Assembly: GCF_946480305.1 (NCBI RefSeq)
Contig: NZ_CAMLJQ010000019.1
Span: 1-64,000 of the forward strand
Reading direction: 5' to 3'
From: an uncultured Caldimonas sp.
GTDB taxonomy: Bacteria > Pseudomonadota > Gammaproteobacteria > Burkholderiales > Burkholderiaceae
DNA length: 64,000 nucleotides
The position numbers and the translations under genes were made by a program. Every line of letters begins with the position of its first letter. Within the stretch, counting starts at the first letter, position 1. Positions 61,626 to 64,000 of this stretch are shown here, piece by piece. The notes beneath the pieces are model-generated. The model saw nothing but the letters and a program-made list of their open reading frames with translations, searched no databases and was not told the DNA's origin.

Positions 61626-62911
61626 TCGGCGTCGCCCTGACCCTGATGCTGGTGCTGATGGCGCTGGCCATCCCGGTGGCGGCCTCGCTCGGCACGCTGG
61701 GCCTCGCGCTCGACCAGCTCTACGGCTTCCTGCCGCTGTCGCGCGCGATCGGCGAGATCTCGTGGAACGCGAGCACGGAGTTCCTGCTGGTCTCGCTGCC
61801 GCTGTTCATCATGCTGGGCGAGATCCTGCTGCGCGCCGGCATCGCCGAGAAGATGTACGCCGCGCTCGTGAAGTGGATGAACTGGCTGCCCGGCGGCTTG
61901 ATGCATTCCAACATCGCCTCGTGCGGGCTGTTCGCGGCCACCTCGGGCTCCAGCGTGGCCACCGCCGCGACGGTCGGCACCGTGGCGCTGCCGCAGGCGC
62001 GCCGCTACGGCTACAACGAGCGCTTGTTCCTCGGCACGCTGGCGGCCGGCGGCACGCTCGGCATCCTGATCCCGCCGTCGATCAACATGATCATCTACGC
62101 GGTGCTGACCAACACCTCGGTGCCCAAGCTGTACCTGGCCGGCATCTTCCCGGGCCTGCTGCTGATGACCTTGTTCAGCCTGGTCGTCATCGGGGCCTGC
62201 GTGCTGCGCCCCGCCTGGGGCGGGCAGCGGCAGGTCTCGAGCTGGGCCGAGCGCATCGCGAGCCTGGTGCACCTGGTGCCGCCGCTCGGCATCTTCGGCG
62301 TGGTGGTCGGCTCCATCTATGCGGGCATCGCCACACCTACCGAGGCGGCCTCGCTCGGCGTCGTGGCCGGTCTGGCCCTGGCCGCCTGGAGCCGCCGCCT
62401 GAACTGGAAGATGCTGATGGAATGCATGGAGGGCACGATGCGCTCCACCGGCATGGTGATGCTGATCATCGTGGCGGCGTATTTCCTCAACTTCGTGATG
62501 TCGTCGATCGGCCTGACCGACCGGATCACGCAGTTCATGCAGGGGCTGGGCTGGTCGCCGATGATGATGATGCTCGCGGTGGTGGTGTTCTATCTGATCC
62601 TCGGCTGCTTCATGGAAACGCTCGCGATGATGATCACCACCATCCCGATCATTGCGCCGGTCATGTTCAGCCTGGGCTTCGATCCGGTGTGGTTCGGCAT
62701 CGTCGTCATCGTGCTCGTCGAAGCGGCGCTGATCACGCCGCCCGTGGGGCTCAACCTGTTCGTCGTGCAGAACCTGCGCAAGGGGGGCTCGATGAACGAC
62801 GTGATTGCCGGTGCGCTACCGTTCGTCGCGGCCATGTTCCTGCTGCTCGCGTTGCTGGCGGTGTTCCCGCAGCTCGCCACCTGGCTGCCGTCGGTGGTGA
62901 GCGCCACTTAG
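61622..62911 (+). CDS. TRAP transporter large permease (DctM family)
   Basis: The 429-residue DctM protein has about 12 hydrophobic segments and the family signatures LFAATSGSSVATAATVGTVALP, GTLGILIPPSINMIIYAVLTN, ATPTEAASLGV and ALITPPVGLNLFVVQ. The start at 61622 overlaps dctQ by four bases. It completes the three-part transporter with the preceding two genes. Confidence 0.97.
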   Translation: MIGVALTLMLVLMALAIPVAASLGTLGLALDQLYGFLPLSRAIGEISWNASTEFLLVSLPLFIMLGEILLRAGIAEKMYAALVKWMNWLPGGLMHSNIASCGLFAATSGSSVATAATVGTVALPQARRYGYNERLFLGTLAAGGTLGILIPPSINMIIYAVLTNTSVPKLYLAGIFPGLLLMTLFSLVVIGACVLRPAWGGQRQVSSWAERIASLVHLVPPLGIFGVVVGSIYAGIATPTEAASLGVVAGLALAAWSRRLNWKMLMECMEGTMRSTGMVMLIIVAAYFLNFVMSSIGLTDRITQFMQGLGWSPMMMMLAVVVFYLILGCFMETLAMMITTIPIIAPVMFSLGFDPVWFGIVVIVLVEAALITPPVGLNLFVVQNLRKGGSMNDVIAGALPFVAAMFLLLALLAVFPQLATWLPSVVSAT

Positions 62912-63016
62912 GTCAGCAAACCGCTCCCTGTTCCGTTTCCTCGTCCCGCTCGCCGCCACCGCGGCGGCGTGGGGATGGGTCCGCCTGTCGATTCGTTGGT
63001 TGTACGGAGGTGCGAG

Positions 63017-64000
63017 ATGAAACCCAAGTGTTGGCGCTGGATGGCCGCGATCGCGATGGCGGCGACCTGCATGCAGGGGGCCTGGGCGCAGGCTGAATGG
63101 AAGGCGGCCACGAGCTACAGCGCCAGCTCCTTCCAGACCGAGAACATCCGCCTGTTCGCGCAGGACGTGCAGGCCGCCACGGCAGGCAGGGTGCGCATCG
63201 CGGTGCATCCCGCCAACTCGCTCGTGCCGTCCGCGCAGATCCGCGCCGAGGTGGAGGCGGGCAACGTGCAGGCGGGCGAGGTGATCATGTCGTCGCTCGC
63301 CGCGCAGATGCCGCTGGCCGAGGCCGACAGCGTGCCCTTCATCGTCGGCTCGTATGCCGACGCGCAGCGGCTGTGGAAGTACCAGCGCCCGCTGATCGAG
63401 AAGGAATTCGAGCGCCGCGGGCTGGCGGTGCTCTACGCCGTGCCGTGGCCGGCGCAGGGCCTGTACACCCGGCAGCCGGTGCGCACCACGCGCGACCTCA
63501 AGGGCCTGAACATGCGCACCTACAACGCCACGACGGAGCGCATCGCCGAGCTGGTCGGTGCCCGGCCGGTCGACGTGCCGATGACCGACGTGGGCCGGGC
63601 GCTCGCGCAAGGGCGCTTCGACGCGATGGTCACCTCCAGCGTCACCGGCGCGGAGAACAAGGTCTCGGCGCACCTGAAGTACTTCTATGCGATCTACGCG
63701 TGGATGCCCAAGAACGTCGTGTTCGTGAACCGCCGCGCGTACGAGGCGCTGCCTCCGGTCGACCGTGAGGCGTTGCACCGTGCCGCCGAGGCGGCCGAGG
63801 CGCGCGGCTGGGCCATGAGCGAAGCGGCCGACCGCCAGGCCCTGGCGCAGCTGGTGAAAGAGGGCATGACGGTCGAGCCGACGCCGCTGGAGCTGCGGCA
63901 GGAGCTGCGCCGCCATGGCGAGCGCTTTTCGCTGGAGTGGCTGCGCAAGGTGCCCAAGGAGGCCAACCTGCTGTTCGTGCCTTACTTCACCGGGCACGTG
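63017..64000 (+). CDS. Second TRAP solute-binding protein (3' end outside window)
   Basis: The first 328 residues are visible. A signal peptide (MKPKCWRWMAAIAMAATCMQGAWAQ) precedes a DctP-family domain with DLKGLNMRTYNATTERIAELVGARPVDVP and ALAQGRFDAMVTSSVTGAEN, and the sequence leaves the window at YFTGHV. GGAGG at 63006-63010 lies before the ATG. It differs clearly from the DctP at 59880, so one transporter may accept two binding proteins, or a second permease lies downstream. Confidence 0.9.
   Translation, partial: MKPKCWRWMAAIAMAATCMQGAWAQAEWKAATSYSASSFQTENIRLFAQDVQAATAGRVRIAVHPANSLVPSAQIRAEVEAGNVQAGEVIMSSLAAQMPLAEADSVPFIVGSYADAQRLWKYQRPLIEKEFERRGLAVLYAVPWPAQGLYTRQPVRTTRDLKGLNMRTYNATTERIAELVGARPVDVPMTDVGRALAQGRFDAMVTSSVTGAENKVSAHLKYFYAIYAWMPKNVVFVNRRAYEALPPVDREALHRAAEAAEARGWAMSEAADRQALAQLVKEGMTVEPTPLELRQELRRHGERFSLEWLRKVPKEANLLFVPYFTGHV

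Overview
The window is a 64 kb, high-GC (visibly about two thirds G+C) stretch of a bacterial chromosome next to the replication origin. The order dnaA (reverse) / rpmH-rnpA-yidD-yidC-mnmE, a block mnmG-rsmG-lysE-parA-parB, a kdsD-kdsC-lptC cluster beside a Kef-type antiporter, and the best-matching protein families all point to a betaproteobacterium of the order Burkholderiales (Rubrivivax/Leptothrix/Caldimonas-like). The exact genus cannot be fixed from the sequence alone. I see no rRNA, tRNA, CRISPR array, insertion sequence or prophage.

Layout. 1-5.7 kb: origin-proximal core (partial dnaA, possible oriC, rpmH, rnpA, yidD, yidC, mnmE). 5.8-12.9 kb: a cyclic-nucleotide-binding protein, apt, a KefB/C-type antiporter, then kdsD-kdsC-lptC-SDR (Kdo and LPS assembly) and a DinB-family protein. 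12.9-13.9 kb: a lower-GC two-gene island that looks like an NlpC/P60-type amidase toxin with a secreted immunity protein. 14-22.3 kb: fumC, a glycine-rich RRM protein, two zinc-ribbon membrane proteins, a BtuF-like protein, a diguanylate cyclase and tldD. 23-28 kb: DAHP synthase preceded by a Phe/Tyr/Trp-rich leader peptide and terminator, an EF-hand protein, a cobalamin adenosyltransferase, a D-lactate dehydrogenase-type flavoenzyme and a methyltransferase. 28-33.1 kb: the spoVR-yeaH-prkA stress operon (transcribed leftward) with a sigma-54 promoter. 33.5-40 kb: chromosome segregation (parB, parA, three parS sites) with lysE, rsmG and mnmG. 40-46.3 kb: a leftward osmotic-stress operon otsB-GH15-otsA-mscS. 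46.4-58 kb: accessory genes (PhyH-type oxygenase, response regulators, GST/flavin pair with a LysR regulator, TetR/glyoxalase pair, malonyl-CoA synthetase, a lipoprotein, a histidine kinase). 58-64 kb: a LysR regulator, a DUF1445 hydro-lyase and a complete TRAP transporter (P, Q, M) followed by a second, partial TRAP solute-binding protein.

The most informative non-coding signals are: an attenuator leader (FFFFYFWF) ahead of aroG; a GG-N10-GC sigma-54 promoter ahead of prkA; two perfect parS sites inside mnmG and one near-perfect site inside rsmG; two copies of a REP-like palindrome with compensatory base changes; and a TetR operator overlapping a sigma-70 promoter. The best candidate for a poorly described system is the translationally coupled amidase/immunity pair at 12.9-13.8 kb.
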